NCBI GenBank assembly: GCA_023101885.1
Contig: JALPQD010000406.1
Location: forward strand, 1,116,001 to 1,180,000
DNA from: Typhlomys cinereus
Lineage: Eukaryota > Chordata > Mammalia > Rodentia > Platacanthomyidae
Length of the DNA: 64,000 nt
Direction: 5' to 3'
Shown here: piece by piece, positions 1 through 13,725 of the stretch
Layout of the letters: every line of letters starts with the position of its first letter
How positions within the stretch are numbered: position 1 is the stretch's first letter
Position numbers and translations under genes: made by a program
Notes under the pieces: model-generated
Told to the model about the DNA's origin: nothing
Seen by the model: the letters and a program-made list of their open reading frames with translations, nothing else
Database searches by the model: none

Positions 1-477
1 TCTTATAACTGAGGTCAAACAAATGGCATAAACCAATATACTCAGGAAGGTAAAAAAAAAAAGAGTCTATGATGAGCTTCCTAATTATCTGGTTAATTTA
101 TCTCATGACATTCCCAGCCTTCTGGTTTGTGGAGACCAGGGGTCTGTTTATATATTCAAAGAATGTAATTAATGGTCACTAGGATGTTATATCACCTAAG
201 GTAGAGGGCAATAAATGGCAATTAAGAGGGCTAAGATTTGAACCTGAATCATATCAATCAGCCTTGCAGGTGCAGCAGTTTCTTTCAGGAATTACACTCA
301 TAATTCTTCCTATTGTCCAGGCATTACACTTCTGTGAATGTATGGGCCACATATTAGTGTTCCATTTCACAGAAAGCATCATTCCTAGTGTGTAACGTAG
401 ATGATGCTGAGTTGTAGGCAGAATAGCACAAGTCAGAAGAGAGAAACAGCTGGTTGGCAGAGCTATTAAGAAAGAAA
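1..477. other. Unique AT-rich sequence, nothing recognised
   Basis: No repeat family, coding frame or RNA gene could be recognised here. Composition is typical of mammalian intergenic or intronic DNA. Confidence 0.5.
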
Positions 478-702
478 GTCCTGGAACATGGTAACTCTAC
501 AAGCACTTATGGCTCTGGAAGATGGAACTTGGAAAATCCCAGAGCAAAGCCAAAAGAAAATAGAACAAACCAGGCAGATTCAGAAACACACAGTGCCCTC
601 TGATGCACACACAAATGCATACACACACACAAAAACACACATCCACATACACAGATACACACACACATGCACACATACACATACAAAAATAAATAAATAT
701 TT
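478..702 (+). mobile_element. Old tRNA-headed SINE, 3' part only
   Basis: The body matches the 3' half of the SINE at 14835-15129: a 'ggaaaatcccagagcaaagc' segment, then 'cacagtgccctctgatgcac', a CA-rich stretch and an 'aaataaataaat' tail. The tRNA-like head with A and B boxes is missing, so this is a 5'-truncated or decayed copy. It has no coding capacity; the frames across it are translations of the CA-rich tail. Confidence 0.7.
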
Positions 703-2091
703 TCAAAATTAAAAAATTGAAGTGACCACAAATTTCTTAGATGTATCATAGAATTATATGAAATCCAAGCATAGCAGTCAAACTAACAAGTTGAAGGTTT
801 ATTTGAGCTATCTTTAGAGTTTCTGATTTTTTTTAAACACTTGTAAGTTGAAAGCCTAAGTTGTCATATGTTAAACAAAACTTAGACACATCAGTCAGAA
901 ACCAAAATGCTTCTAAAGCAAACAAAACGAATACTTTAAATTTGAGGTGGGACTGAGTCTCAGTCTTCTGCTGTCTATAGCCAAGGGTTTGGAAGTGATG
1001 ACCTGAGTCTGAGACAGGAGACTTTGAAGCTACTAATCCTGTTTTCTCCTGAGGCACTGTTATCATAATTGCCCCTAATGCCTGCAGCAATCCCCTTAGT
1101 TCTTGGCAGTTTCCCAACAGTATACTAAGAGGCCTGCTATCATATTTTGGGACAAAGCTTATTTATTAAATTACCCTTTTTAGTAGAGTTACAATCTAAA
1201 TTATACACACAGTTTGCATCCAATCAGTGAATTTGTTTTGCTGACTTCATTTGGAGTGTCCCCTACAGATAAGGATTTCTAATTCATTGACAATAGTTTT
1301 TAAGTTAGTTATTAATTTATGGCACATCACAATGAAACGTTATATAATTGGTCAATTTTGGAGATAGACTAAAACCATCACAAAAAGTTGATTATCATTT
1401 AGGAAAACCTTATTATTGAAAACAGAACTTGGTATTAGTTATTTAGCAGAGCAGAATTTTGATCCTATGAATTTGAATTCAAATAACCTGTAATTATTAT
1501 TAACACCTGCTGTAATATCCCTCAATATACAAATGATTATTCAAAGAGTTAAGATATATAAAAGAAACTCTGTAACCTGAAAAGAAAATGTTTTTTATTA
1601 AGCAATAAACCAAATTAAATTAATATGATCTTGAGTTTTAAAAATATCCCTGTATATTTTTAACAAAAACACCTTTGCAGCTTACAATTTTAAAACAATT
1701 TTTATAGATTGATAAAAGGGCAAAAGAGATTGAACCATTGGGGACAAAGTCATGAGGATAATAAACTAAGTAGATTAGAATTGAAAACAGTGTTTGGTGT
1801 TATTAATTATGTAATTATTCTAACTATTAATGACATATAACCCCTGTAATAAATAATTGCTAGAATTCTGAAAACAACTTTTGGTAAACCTTTGCATTTA
1901 AAACTTATGTCAAAGAGAAATTATAAGTTGTTGTAGTTGAAGCTCTTATGCATGTAGAAATACATATATAAGAATTCCTATACATCTATGCCAGTTTATA
2001 TATTTAACATGATACAGTTCGAACAGAAAATACAGATAAGACCCTTAGAGACACAGTAGACAGCTGACCAACAATGACAAGAAATAGTGCT
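703..2091. other. Unique AT-rich sequence, nothing recognised
   Basis: The longest open frame is 94 codons on the minus strand (833-1117) and has no recognisable motif. I see no repeat family here. Confidence 0.45.
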
Positions 2092-2376
2092 TATTTTTTT
2101 AAATTTATTATTTATTTTATGTGTGTAAGTGTATGCATATATGTGTGTATCAGAGGGCATATGTGTGTCCCCAAGGAGGACCAAGGGTGACTTCTTCAGG
2201 AATCATCCTGGATTGCTTTTAGTCCTTGCTTCTCTCTAAGATTTCCCAGGCTCCACCCACCAGGTCTGATAGAGGGCTTTCGCCATATTCTGGCATTTTT
2301 ACATGGGGCCTAGAATCTCTGTGCCTTCTGCTGGCCAAATAGAGTCTTAACCCCTAAGCCATGTCTCCAGCAGAGA
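2092..2376 (-). mobile_element. Old tRNA-headed SINE, near full length, antisense
   Basis: Read on the minus strand this begins with a tRNA-like head ('ggagacatggcttaggggtt') and a degraded B-box region. It continues with the 'aatgccagaatatggc' and 'ccaggatgattcc' body shared with 14835-15129, a TG/CA-rich stretch and an A-rich tail, which appears as T-rich sequence at 2092-2115. It belongs to the older branch of the window's main SINE lineage. Confidence 0.7.
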
Positions 2377-3984
2377 CATTGAAACAGCATGTAACAAATA
2401 AACAGAAGGGTATTGTTTTTTATACCCTGCATAAACATCTCATTAAGCATTTTTAACTGACCTAAACTTTTGTCCTACTTATCCTGTTCAAACATGATTT
2501 GTGTGGTATAAGTTGTTTCTGACTTTCACATTTTTAACATAAGTAGAAAAATTTAAGCGCTAAAATTTGCAAGCTTGACTCTATAACCTAAGCCAAGAAA
2601 ATTGTAGCATAGATGAGTAAGAAGTGAAACTAAAACACAGAATGATAAGAACACTCAGATAAACATTGTGACCATTCTTTGCCTTGTAGGAGTTGTATTG
2701 GAATGATTGGAATGACTAATAAAAATATTTTTGATTCTGATAGTTTTCAGTAGAGAATGAAACTAGAGCAACTCATGGAAGGAAACCCTGAAGTAGCTTA
2801 TAAAATGTAAAGATCACTGTTCTTACAGAAACATGGCTTATCAGAGCTACACAGAAACAAAGTTGTGGGAAGACAGAAACTACATGGAAAATCCAAAAGT
2901 ATGTGCATAATGGAATGAAAATAAGACATATAGCAAAGGAGATAACAGAAACTTGCAAAAGGATTTAGTATATAACAGCACACCCTCATTAATAATTATG
3001 TCCTGTCTTGGAATTGTGGTTTTTAGATCACTTTAGCACTCCAACAAAATTTTTTTTAAAAATTTCTGATCCATCTTCTAAACTGTGATTGTTCACTTCT
3101 CATTACCTAATTATGAAATTCTTTTTCTTAAATGTACAATTATGCTTAAAATAAATTCTTTATTACTTGAAATAACTAGAGTCATTCTCTTGCATTTTAG
3201 CCATAAAAGCCTAACTAGAAGATCTTTTTCAAAGTAAAGTGAATTTCACACAAAATGGAAACAGTCACTTTTTCTCAAACATCTCTGATTCATAGTAAAT
3301 ACTTTGGCTTTCTCCCATTACTGTCTGCCATCCTCATGCCCAAATGTGTCCTCAAAATCATCCTGCTTACTCTACAACTTACTGGCTCAATGCAATCAGG
3401 ATAATTGCCTTTGAAAATCTTTTATAGTAATTACCATGAGGGAGTGGGGAAAGGGCAGCTGGCCAACCTAAATTCTGTCTAAAAAGGATAAGAACAAACT
3501 GCCCTCACTCACATGATCAATAAGAAATTCTGAGTGCATTGTATCTAGCAGTAATACAGACGTAGCAGTTTACAGTTAGGAACACTTGAAAGAGAAAAAC
3601 TAAATGGTCTTCTAGCTCACAGAACAGTAGTAGTCTAGATTGACATTAACTAAGTCTAAAACATTAGCCCTCATACAAGGTTGCAAAGCCTTGTACTTAC
3701 ATAACTCTTCACTCATGTACATCAGTTGTATTTGTTGTTCACAACTATAATTTTTTTCAGGTAGCTTTCATATCTCATTTGGAAACTCCTAATTTGCCAT
3801 CAAGTCTTTTTGTCTTCCATAAATTTGCAGCTTAAACACATCTCAATTTAGAGCTTGTGTGCTGGGATAATTTATTTTTACAAGTTCTTTCTCCAGTAGT
3901 TTTAGTGACCCTTCTAAGTGTTCCATCTTAAAAGAAAATTATTTTTCATTTTATTTTTATTATTTTGCTTTATTTTATTTTCAT
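2377..3984. other. Unique AT-rich sequence, nothing recognised
   Basis: Only short overlapping frames occur (about 60 codons at 2773-2989, minus strand). No repeat family was recognised. Confidence 0.4.
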
Positions 3985-4187
3985 TTTACCTTGTTACTAT
4001 TTATTTATTTTATTTTTATTTGTGTGAGAAAGAGAGAACAGGAGCACACATTCCACAGCATATGAGAAGAAGTCAGAGTACAGTTTTCATAAGTTTCTCC
4101 CACTATGTAGGCTCTAGGGATTAAGTTAACTCAGATTCTCTGGTTTTCATTTAAATGCTTTGTCTACTGAGCCATCTCACTGGTTCT
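3985..4187 (-). mobile_element. Degraded tRNA-headed SINE (B3/RSINE-like), antisense
   Basis: The right end reads, on the minus strand, as a tRNA-like SINE head ('gaaccagtgagatggctcag'). The left end is T-rich, the complement of an A-rich tail, followed by 'tgtgtgagaaagagagaaca', which resembles the 3' half of rodent B3/RSINE elements. Many differences indicate an old insertion. The exact family is an inference. Confidence 0.5.
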
Positions 4188-4247
4188 TTTGGGTAAGGAA
4201 AGATGATTTAACTTTTTACAGATGTTAATGGTCACTTAAATTGCATA

Positions 4248-4430
4248 AAAAATGCCAGGTGGATATTGCCTACCATAAATCCAGTTCTGGAGTGCATAGT
4301 ATGGTGGTCTCCAGAGCAAAGAAATAAGGAGGAAGAGTTATCCAGAATGATTGCACAAGTAATTATTGGGCCTCCATAGAAAAGCACACTCAGGTACCCT
4401 CTTGTACACACACACACACACACACACACG

Positions 4431-4466
<36 letters not shown>

Positions 4467-4490
4467 GCTAAATCAAAATAATTGCACATA
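4248..4490 (+). mobile_element. Old tRNA-headed SINE, 5'-truncated, with expanded CA tail
   Basis: The sequence starts at 'aaaaatgccaggtgg', a mid-element position in the 14835-15129 copy. It continues through the 'ggaagagttatccagaatga' block to 'caggtaccctcttgtacaca' and a long alternating purine-pyrimidine tail. The tRNA head is absent. Confidence 0.65.
4405..4466. repeat. (CA)n-(CG)n-(CA)n microsatellite
   Basis: A run of about 12 CA units is followed by about five CG units (4429-4440) and then about 13 CA units. It arose in the tail of the SINE at 4248-4490. Uninterrupted alternating purine-pyrimidine DNA with a CG core is a known candidate for left-handed Z-DNA. Confidence 0.9.
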
Positions 4491-6421
4491 ATCTGTCCTA
4501 CTTCTCACAATTCCAGCTTCTAACGTAAGAAATTGTATCCTCTGGAATATTTTCCTGCCATTTTAACACATTTCAATTTTTTCTCAGAAACCCATATTTG
4601 GAAATACGAATCTACTCAGCTTTCCTGAGAAGTAATTTACTCTCTCTTTCCCTAGGAGATAGTGACTTATCTTAATAGGAGAAATTATTTTAGTCAGTTT
4701 AGTTATTCTATTATCATTATCATGGCCAAATGGATTTCCTAGGCCTTGGAAAGGTTCTTAATGACTGTGAAAAAATGGTCTGGAAATGTAAATTTAATTT
4801 GAAAAAGCTCTTCCTAAGTTTTATCCTTCTTAAATCTACTTAAAAATGTTTGTTTCCCTTCCCATCCCCTTGTAGTTATGAAATAGTGAGCAAAAAAAAA
4901 ATCAGTTAGGTTTAAGGGAAACTTCCGGTAGATGTTAATGAGTGTTTAAAAAGATACAAACTAAAAGATTTTTTTGAGGGCATAGCCTTCATCATTAAAA
5001 GGAAGAGAGCTGTATAGAGATACTAAATAAAATTGGATGCTATTCAACATTTCCCCTACAATCTTCAAGACAAGTAAAATTACTTATAAATATGTAAATA
5101 AACTTTGGCCCAGAGACAGGAAAAACATATTAGATAAAATATGCTGAAGGCTTTTTCCTTTAAACTTTTAATCCATGACTACATGATAAAAAGAAAATTT
5201 AATCATATTTATACCTTTGATTTTCAAAACAAAGAGCAGTCAAATAACTAGTAAAGTAACAGCTGAAATTGTATAGCTCTAATTCAAGAATACTTTTTGA
5301 TTTATTATCTAGATTACCATATAGCAATATGAGAAGCTGAAAAATTCCACAAATTTATAAACTATAATTTGGACTATGCATTTACTTGTAACAATTCCTT
5401 CAGGGTAACAAAGTACAATATCTGTAGCTTAATTTCTTGTAACCATGACATTTGTTCTCAGAATGTGGTAAAGTATGACTAATTAATGATCATGATACAT
5501 TTCAAAAATTCAATGTGTTAATATTTATGCTAAGCGATAGAAAGACAATAATGTCAGATGTGAGGTAATTCAATGGTCCCTTACAAATAATGAAGCAATT
5601 AAGAAAACCTAATATTATATCCTTGTCTGGACTATTATTTGTCCTGAATTGGCATAGATGTATATTTATGTTCTACAAATGTAACAAGAGACGAGAGTAT
5701 ACTAATTATTTATGCAAATAGATGCCAGAAATCACACATAAGGAAATATTTCACAACTATGCTTAAGAAAACTGTGTTCTTCAGGTCTCCAAGACCATCA
5801 AATATCTAAGATAAATGTTTCAAAAGGAGAAAAAGTTGATTGGCTGACAGTTTTTCCTGTTTGTGGTTTGATGGAACTACTGTTTTGCATCGCTTCATGG
5901 CCAGAAGACAAAAAGCAAAGAAAAGGAAAGGAATGAATTCTTATAGTCACGTTTGGGGTCATACTATTAATGAACATTGGAAACCTAATCAGGTTTCACT
6001 TCTCAGAGTTTCTACCACATTCCAGTCCTATCACCTGGGTCAATTCTGTTAACACATGTACCTTTTGGAGACACTTAAGACTCAAAGTGTAGCCAAAATC
6101 AAACACTAAAATATGGAATTGTCATTGGATTTTCATGTATTTTCTGTAGAAAAATTTTACATATATGTTTATAAAATTTTACCCTTGTAACTAGCCATTT
6201 ACTTAATTCAAATGACTTAGTGTGAGTAATATATAAAGTTATATTCAGTGCTTTGAGATTAAACCTTACAGTTTCTACAATGCTCTACAAATCCTGTATG
6301 TGGCAGATTTTATTATGAAATCATGTGTTGTATTGGTCATTTAAATATTGCCAAACATATGGATCATACATAGTTAAATTCTCTACATAATAAGCAGGAT
6401 ATATATTAATTCTTTCATCAA
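4491..6421. other. Unique AT-rich sequence, nothing recognised
   Basis: A 70-codon frame at 5840-6052 (+) has no recognisable domain. I see no repeat family. Confidence 0.4.
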
Positions 6422-6845
6422 TGTCATGGTTACTCTTAACTGTTGCTGAAAGCATTCAAAGTCAAACAACTTAAGGGAGAAAAAGAGATTTATTCAGCTT
6501 ATAGTTCCAGAGGGGAGAAACAATCTTTCATGGTGGAGGCAACACGGCTAGTGGCTGAGGCTGGAGACAGGCTAAGTCACTACAAACATCCAGTAGGCTA
6601 GTGGGTGATAGCTGAAGGCTGAAGGATTCCTGGAGAGGCTCTCTTCTTTCCAGTCTTCTGTTCTGTGGTTTCTTTTATCTGGTCCACTACTGGGAGGTTC
6701 AAATCAGATCTAGGAAGGTTCCAATTGGATCTAGGGCTTATCTTTGTACTGTGCTATATTGATCCAGTTAATCTTTTCAGGTGTCTCAGCTGATCTTACT
6801 TAATGCCAGGTGTTGTCAAGTTAGCACACAAGATTAACTATCACA
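6422..6845 (-). mobile_element. Solo LTR, MaLR/ERVL type, minus strand
   Basis: The element begins 'tgtcatgg' and ends 'tatcaca' on the plus strand, which gives a TGTGATAG start and a CATGACA end on the minus strand, matching the TG...CA rule. The 5-bp sequence 'atcaa' lies immediately on both sides (6417-6421 and 6846-6850), an exact target-site duplication of the length used by ERVL elements. A polyadenylation signal (AATAAA on the minus strand, in 'gctgaataaatctc') lies near the expected position. No internal region is present, so it is a solo LTR of 424 bp. The family name is inferred from similarity to the LTRs at 29995-32160. Confidence 0.8.
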
Positions 6846-9800
6846 ATCAACAACAGGCTTTTGGAACAAACAGAAATGCATATTCCTTAAGATGTCAGGA
6901 CATAGGAAGTTACTATATGTGACTACCACATATCTTAACACTCCCTCTTTGAGGAGTTGTACATAGATTTAATGTTGAAACCTTGTATTTTCAGAACAAA
7001 TGCACCCTTCTGGTAAAGTCAACATTAAGAAGAGAAGTTTGATATACAGACTCTACCCTGGTAATTCAAACAGCATTTCCCCTTCCTCTTGTGCTATGGT
7101 GGGATGCTTACAGGATTATATTATTTGACATGAGCATTAGGATACCCCAGCATGGTCATTCTTACATTTAACTACAAGGCAAACCAGCCCAAAAAAGAAG
7201 GCAAAGTGAAAAAGTAAAGCAAGAATAATAAAGAAAGAAACAGAATAGCCCTTGAGTGAATCAAATCTCTGCTTTTCCTTCTATCTGCATTACTCAAATA
7301 TGTGAGCCCAGATATTGTCTTTATTTTAACCAGTTTTATGTTGGAGATATTGCATTGTTTTTCCTAATTTTATTAATAAATGTTCCATCATGATGACTTG
7401 CATATTGATTGAACTTGATGTCTTTTGTGCTTCAGTAACATGGGCTCATGGTTCGTTTTGAAAAACTTGCGCACCTACATGAACATTTCTGAAACAAGTT
7501 TATTGTTTTGTTTTAGATGAGCACCTGTCTATTCTTGCTTCAGTGTTGGCAAGTATCCTCAACTTGAAAGAACTGCCTATAATTTCAAGATTGATGTCAC
7601 CAAATATTTAAGTTGAATACAGTCCTTTTATTTTCTCTATTATATTGGTAATGTTTCAAAGAAAAAGTTTGAGATGAAGAGCAAGAAAAATCCAGGTGTT
7701 CTATTTAATTCTGAAAATATTCAGTTCTTGTATCTGTTTTAAAACGTATTCTTTCCTGATATATTCCCAACAGTTCACATACATCATCTATCTGTATGCT
7801 ATTCTTTGTAATTACCAGTTAGATGTAAATCCTGAGATAGTTTCTATATATCTCTTTGATAAAGAACACATTCATCCAGAGAGTCAACCTGCTCAGACTC
7901 TCCTTTATCAGTGCTTTTATAGTGTTGTTTCTCTGTAGTCGATTCTGCTATTTCTGCAGTATTATTGACTTAGCAAAGTTTCATGGGATCATTTGGAAAC
8001 TCACAGGCTTGTAAACTTTTCCATTTCTCTGTGGGTTACTGAAGGTTACCTTAACATTGAAGTGTATATGCCATGAAAAAGAACAAGCATTTTATTAAAA
8101 TACATAGAAATGTGTATTGAATATCTATGGATATTATGGACATGTTTGAGATTCCATCATATTTACATTCCAAAATGCATGAATCTTACTGTAATCCTAA
8201 TAAATTTTTTACTTCAATATTTGCAAAAATTTGAACAACATATATAACTCACCATTACTTATTTGACTTGCATAGTCTCTTCCTACTAAAGAGTAAATTT
8301 TGAAAAAGATGATATCACAGTGGGAATCCTGAATACCCTTGATCAGCCCATGATCATGATTAACATCAAGAATGATAATTCTTATTGATTCAAGCACACT
8401 TAATATGTTGCTACAACAGCATTTGAAAGACCTGTACTTTAGTTCAAACATTATAAATGTGATAGGAAAAAAATCCCAATTGAGAAACAAACAGCTTGTC
8501 AGAAATCCTGAAAGAATCACGATCTTCAAAAACAAGAGATGTCTAAGAAATTATTATATCAAAAACAATTCAGAAGATATGCCTACTAAATTCATTATTG
8601 TGTATAAAATGTAGGGCAGAAAAAGGCACATTGGGGAATTCCAAAAAGAAAGAGGGCAAAATTTAGTTATATTGTTACAACAGTTGAGAAAATGTACTAA
8701 TGGATCATGCACACAATACAGAATACTGTGTGTGGTGTACATTTATACATTTGGCAAATGAAAAGATATTTTAAAATTTAAATGTTTTTGAAAAATGGAC
8801 TACTGAGCTAGCTTAGTTTACACAGTTTTACTTTAACTCACTAATTTAAGCCACAACTAAAAACAGAGTAGGTAATAATTTAGGCCATCATTTTCTCATA
8901 TCCATATCCTTAAGCTCTTCCAACACTTAATTCATAATTTATTTAGGAAACAAGATACAAAAGAGGGAAGAGAAATAATGGAAAGACAGTCTTACTGCCA
9001 GAGCTTTGGTTTGCCTCAACCTAGCAAGATATTATTAGCACCAGAACTGAGCCAGTTTTTAGAAACCGAGGACAGAAAGCTCTTAACATTAAGGACCAGA
9101 GAACCAGAGCCTTTATTCCTTTCTATTTGTCATCCTTTTCTCCATTAATTATGCTATATTTTCTGATTGCAACTGATACATGAGAAAATAAATACTTAAA
9201 TACCTTCACTACATTTACTGTATACCATAGCACTATGAGTTACACTTTAAGCATCTACTAGATTATAGTCTAGCTTATTTTAGGCATTTTAATTACACAT
9301 AGAATAATGTTTAACAAGAAAAAGAATTTTAAGAAAAAATGCAGTGAAAGTAACATGAATTTACTTTCTTTTGGTGTCAAATGTTAACATTTATGCAAAA
9401 AAATGACCATATTGCAGTAGTACAAATTTAGAAAGTATTTCTTGTGACTGTTTTTCCTACAGTAGTGTTTTATTTCATTTGGTAAAATACCATGTCTCTG
9501 GTTTATAATCCTTATAATGTAGCAGCTATACATTTGTACAAAAAGATATAATCTTTAATCAAAGTTTTTGATGGTTAATGATCTCATGTGGTGGCTTAAT
9601 TGGGAAAGAGTTCATGCCAGTGTTTCTTTGCATTGGTGGTAGTATTCTCCTGTTACTGATGTTTCACTGAGGGTTTGCTTCCTTGTTGGCTGTCAGCAAG
9701 AACTTGTCCTCGACTTGCCACTACTACCCACAAGTTTTAGAGGCATTTTCACAAATCATTTAAGCTGAAAACTAGCCTTTCATTCTCTCCATTTATTAGT

Positions 9801-12800
9801 GATAATACATCAAATAGAAACATCTAACCAAAGAACAAGTAAAAACAGTGTTAAGAAGGTAACAGCTATTAAACACTCTGACACTTTAAAATGGTCTACG
9901 TTTTCACATTCTTCTGTGTTGGTCCACAAGAGAGCTGAAGAAAGAAAAGTGCAAAACACATGCGCAAAACTGAAGAGATATTTGCAAGTAGTGACATTTT
10001 CCTATGAACTCCTCCAGATGGTGAAAACTGGTGATAAATGCAATAATCTTCACAGCATCAACACACAAATTCAACACATTGTAGCAGTGTAAATATCTAT
10101 TAAAATTTAAAAAGTAGATTAATATTGTAAGATTTTGTCTCCAAGATGTCAAAGTGGAGATTTGAAGTCTATAGTGAAGCCAGTCGACTCTTTCATTTTT
10201 TACTGCTAAAACTACAGTGTGGAAATGAAAAAGAATGAAACAGAAAGAGCTGTGTTTATGAGCTCACAATTTTAAGGCAAGTGCCTTTAAGAATCCTCAG
10301 AATTAAGTCACTGAGCAATATCACAACCATATTTTGAAAATCTTTTAAATGAGCTGTTTGCAATACTGTCATAAAAGCTCTCTTCTGAGTGAGCGCAATC
10401 GTTTTTATTTTGTTTCTGTGCATGCATTTCAATGTTGCCCTAGAGGCAAAGGGCTATCAGTTATAAGTACTTCAGTTAGACTGTGGTCAGGGTACATACA
10501 GATGTACTAATCCATCTTTGCAACTTTGCCTGCTAAATTCTGCATGCAACCACTGACTCTGAATGCTTTTTCACTTTTTGTAATCTGAAGTCTGAAAATA
10601 TTAATGGTATGTTCTCTTTCTTCTCTTCATTCACTGTCCTTTATTTCTTCCTTTGCTTTGGTGTATAATTTTAATGAATCTGATCATCAGAAGGCATCAA
10701 CAGCAAATATCACATATTTCTATATTCCTTTTCAATTGTACAAATGAATCATATTATGAAAGGTTTGTACAAATATCATAGCAGAACAAGACAGGAAGCT
10801 TCTTCAGTATAATTTTAGAGTAAAACTAATAGAGTGTTTCTATTGCCAGTGTTTGATCAGTAAATTCAAAATAAAATTGAAGTTCTGTGGATATCATGAC
10901 AAAAGATGGAGCATACATACAGGGCAGAAAATAAGATTTCTCAAAATATTGCTTATTCATTGATGACTCTTTACTCTTGCAGTTTTTCTTAAACAGTAGT
11001 GGCTGAACCTAACTGTTAGAGAATAATACTAACTACGATTTGAGGAGGCAACTAAAATTATCCCATTTTGTTATTCATGTTGACCTACAAAATGTCAAGT
11101 GGACACATCATTAATATGATCATGCAGATAACACTCCTGGTAAGTATCCTTTCAGAAACATCTGGTCAAAAGCATTTCGCTAGCATCCTAGAAAAATAGC
11201 ATATCTCATTAAAAAAACACATAGTAAAAATAACATATCTAATGGACAGCCTGTTTTTTTCTGCTGTACGATTATTGAACACTGTAAGTACATAAGCTTG
11301 GAATCTTGGGCCACACATAGAAGTGAGAAAAGTGGTCTTGTCCCTAGAAACAAACCAACTGCACAACACTAATTCATTTGCATGATGCAGTTCTGGCAAC
11401 TACCATCTGTAGCACTTACACAAATTCCCCTAATTGCTGACATCTTTCCAGAAGGCCTGTGTTCTCTGTGTGTGCTTTGCACTTTCCTTTTTATCAACTC
11501 CCTTGTGAACTAAAAGGAACAATCCTTCCAGGTGAGCAGAACAGATGCCATTTTCTGACCTCACTAGTAGAGGTTTGTTGCTTTGTTTCTTGTTGGAGAT
11601 ATTTTTTGTTTGATTGTCTATTATGCATGTTTTTCAAGCTGAGACACCAGCTTGTTGCCCATGCTTTAGCTTGCAATCCTTATTAAAATTAGAAATCACA
11701 TCCCCAGCACACCTAGGGCATACCAATCAAAGACATCTAGTGCATGCCAAAATCTAATCAATGAAATCAAGGTTGGGAGAGGAGTTGAGTGGGGCTGGGC
11801 GAGATGCTGAGAAACCAGAGCAGATAGCACCTAATTCTAATGCATATTCGACACACAAAGCTCATGTGAAGGTCAACTGGCATAATTAAGATAGCAAAAT
11901 ATTTGAGCTTGAAATATGGTGAGACATACTCAAACTGCTTGTTCTTGACATGAAATTTTTGAAAATTCTAGATTTTGTCTCTGTGTTTATGGCTCTTTTT
12001 GGTAAACCTTAATATCTGAAACCATTATTTGTATAACCTAGATTATATTTTATCACAGGCTTCAAATTGCACCAACCCTGTGACATCAGATATCTTTTCT
12101 CTGTGTAGCATGCATTGATTTCCTCCATGTCTAGCTCGCCATGGTACTTAGATCTTTATCTTTCACAATAAACTTTGCTAAGTCATTCCATACACATTTA
12201 CAAAACTTTCACTGTGCCCCACTTGTCCTTGACTTAAATTGCTTTTCCCCCCTCTGATCTGAGCATCTCCAGAGAAAAATTTTGTATTATAAAGATGATT
12301 TTATATCCCAACACATTTTACTTAGTAGTGCACATAAAGTGAGAATTTAGCAAGAACACTTGAATTGCTGAAAAGATGGGAAAATATATGTAAATGAAAA
12401 CATGATATTTATTACAACTTAGATCTACACTAAGCATAATTGTTTTATGTAATGATCCTTCTTAAATATATTCGACAACAAGTTTCTTAATTAACTCGTA
12501 TATCAGTTTGAGCTGGGACCACAGTGTACACTGTGGCAAGGAAAAAACACAGATTTGAAAAAAGGCCAAGTAGAATTGTTCAGATTTAGCTGATTAGAAA
12601 CATCAGGTAAAATGAAAGTGAAATTTCACAGAATGACTTCTAGGTTTAAGACTGCTTTGCTAAAAACATGCTATAATCATAAGTCAAGATTTCTTCTTTA
12701 TGTGATTCATAGACTCCAGACTAAACTTTAGTAAAGTCTCCATGGCTGAGTTTGATTGCCTGTCAACCTTACTACCTATGATGATTAAATTTTTATTTAG

Positions 12801-13499
12801 GTGAGAGTATTTCGTATGAATATAAACAGTAAAAAAAGTGAGGTCAAGATGTATAAGTCCTGATAGATAATATAGATTGAAGTCAGAGAGAATGAGAACT
12901 ACTGAGAATCATACCTGAATATAATGCTTGAGTAATGAACTTGCTAGTTAGAGGGGATTATTGACACAATTACATTGTGCTAAACAATTTCTTTTTATAA
13001 TTGGGGACATTTCCCTAATTCTTCCATCTTTTTGAAAAGAGTTGGGCTATGTCCAATTATAGCTTCAAATATACATTGTTTTGTGCTAAATTTAAAAGAT
13101 TGACTAATGGTTTCAAATTTTCCAAGGTTAGTAAGATGAACTATGATTTGGATTGTGGTTCAGATTTGTTTTTTAATTTTCACTGTACTTAAAATGAGAA
13201 CAATGGCAAGAGAATGTGCTGTGAAAATGTGCTGTTATTTTTAACTATTTAAACTATGATATTATTTTAGTATGGTACAGAAAAATTGTCAGAGATATTT
13301 AGTTTTTGAAAATATATAATTCCTAAATGAATTGTTTTAGTGGTTGCATATTACTATAATGGCATTTTAACAATTTACATAATATTGTGCAGTTTTTCCT
13401 CAAAGTTATGCCTTTCCATGGGTAATAATGAATTAAGTATACACGTAATATGCCTTTTAGTGAGATACTGACTTTCAAGAAATATTTTCATTTACTTAA
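6846..13499. other. Long unique AT-rich stretch, nothing recognised
   Basis: No L1, SINE or LTR could be recognised across 6.6 kb. The longest frames are 108 codons at 8209-8535 (minus) and 97 codons at 9799-10092 (plus); both are overlapped by a frame on the other strand and lack recognisable motifs. Such lengths are expected by chance over this span. Confidence 0.4.
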
Positions 13500-13725
13500 T
13501 ATATTGTAGAGAAGGAGTAAGAGGTTGAGATTAAGAGAAATTGTGACAGGAAGAGAGAAACACATGCCTGCCTTGGTGTATGTATGGAGGGATGGGAGCG
13601 TCAACCTCTAGAAGACAGCTCTCTTCTTTCACCTTGAGAGATTGGGAATTTTACATAGGTCACTGGTTTTTTACAAGCAGAGTCCTTACCTATGGCACTG
13701 TTTTAAAGGCCCAAATGAATTAAGG
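13500..13725 (-). mobile_element. Possible B4/RSINE-like SINE, antisense
   Basis: The right end 'gcagagtccttacctatggc' resembles the complement of a tRNA-like SINE head. The middle 'cctctagaagacagctctct' resembles the 3' half of rodent B4/RSINE elements. Divergence is high and there are no clear duplicated flanks, so this is a weak call. Confidence 0.28.

Noticed and set aside
4232..4489. Cysteine/valine-rich ORF (85 codons)
   Set aside because: It is the translation of a CA/TG microsatellite and SINE sequence; the same artefact appears at 497-749, 14893-15299, 17435-17701 and 40685-40934.
8209..8614. Overlapping 108- and 80-codon frames on opposite strands
   Set aside because: There is no recognisable motif, splice context or conserved composition; the length is compatible with chance in several kilobases of AT-rich DNA.
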